Shown here one piece after another: positions 38,369-38,515 of a DNA stretch of 38,515 nt. The DNA comes from a virus: the IMG/VR virus record IMGVR_UViG_3300035698_013945, positions 1-38,515 of that record. One strand, given 5' to 3'. Position 1 is the stretch's first letter. Every line of letters starts with the position of its first letter. The position numbers were made by a program, and so were the translations under genes. The notes beneath the pieces are model-generated. The model had not been told where the DNA came from. It did no database searches and worked only from the letters and a program-made list of their open reading frames with translations.

Positions 38369-38515
38369 TACACGAGAGAGTGCATACGCAGAAGCCTTTA
38401 ATCACCACTACCTGGTGTCGTTGCTTGCGCTGTCTGCTGAATCTATGGCAGATGATCTCAAGAGGGGTGGGTATCCGCAGGATGAAATCGACTGTGAGCG
38501 AGACCTTGCAAAAGA
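38361..38515 (+). CDS. Hypothetical protein, truncated by window end
   Basis: The frame opens at ATG 38361, overlapping the previous stop by eight bases, and stays open for 51 codons to the window edge. The visible part is helical and acidic (ESAYAEAFNHHYLVSLLAL). Its true length and function cannot be judged. Confidence 0.5.
   Translation, partial: MTDTRESAYAEAFNHHYLVSLLALSAESMADDLKRGGYPQDEIDCERDLAK

Overview
The window is a stretch of a tailed double-stranded DNA bacteriophage with a siphovirus plan. Every gene I can support lies on the + strand, packed with ATGA, GTGA or TTGA overlaps and clear GGAGG-type ribosome binding sites. The terminase, portal, capsid, tail-tube, tape-measure and tip order, together with lambda-like L, K and J tip genes, indicates a long non-contractile tail and a Gram-negative host (inference). 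No integrase, excisionase or repressor is visible. The PolA residue aligned with E. coli Phe762 is Phe, which fits a lytic lifestyle. There are no CRISPR arrays or insertion sequences.

Layout. (1) Positions 1-2713: a Y RNA followed by a phage Ro60 (TROVE) gene, a small membrane protein, a tRNA-like relic, a two-module zinc protein and a tiny ORF. (2) 2696-4081: a D5/P4-type primase-helicase. It is followed by a 563-bp non-coding segment (4082-4644) with an AT-rich stretch, 9-bp iterons and a second repeat family, a good candidate replication origin. (3) 4645-12036: the DNA metabolism cassette, with a possible ssDNA-binding protein, a Cas4/RecB-like nuclease, a Sak4-like RecA ATPase, an ERCC4/XPF-like nuclease, an HNH nuclease and a family A DNA polymerase with an N-terminal uracil-glycosylase-like domain. 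(4) 12038-24102: packaging, head and connector genes. (5) 24139-33921: tail chaperones with a probable -1 frameshift, tape measure and tail tip, ending in a 1467-residue J-like protein whose N-terminus is a fused beta-grasp domain. (6) 33998-34694: a DUF5675-type protein and a membrane-anchored coiled-coil protein, possibly the lysis functions. (7) 34695-38515: a sigma70-like promoter with a structured leader, then about ten small accessory genes, two of them zinc-ribbon-like.

The most notable system is at the left edge. The RNA before ro60 contains a tRNA body that can be drawn base by base with standard tRNA geometry but is circularly permuted. Its acceptor stem is closed by a GAAA tetraloop with no CCA end, and the anticodon stem opens into a bulged helix made by the two ends of the RNA. 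This is the architecture known for bacterial YrlA-type Y RNAs, the partners of Ro60, so the phage appears to carry a complete Ro60/Y RNA particle. The window begins only about 24 bases before the RNA, so its promoter cannot be judged. Functions are assigned from motifs read by eye; no database search was possible.
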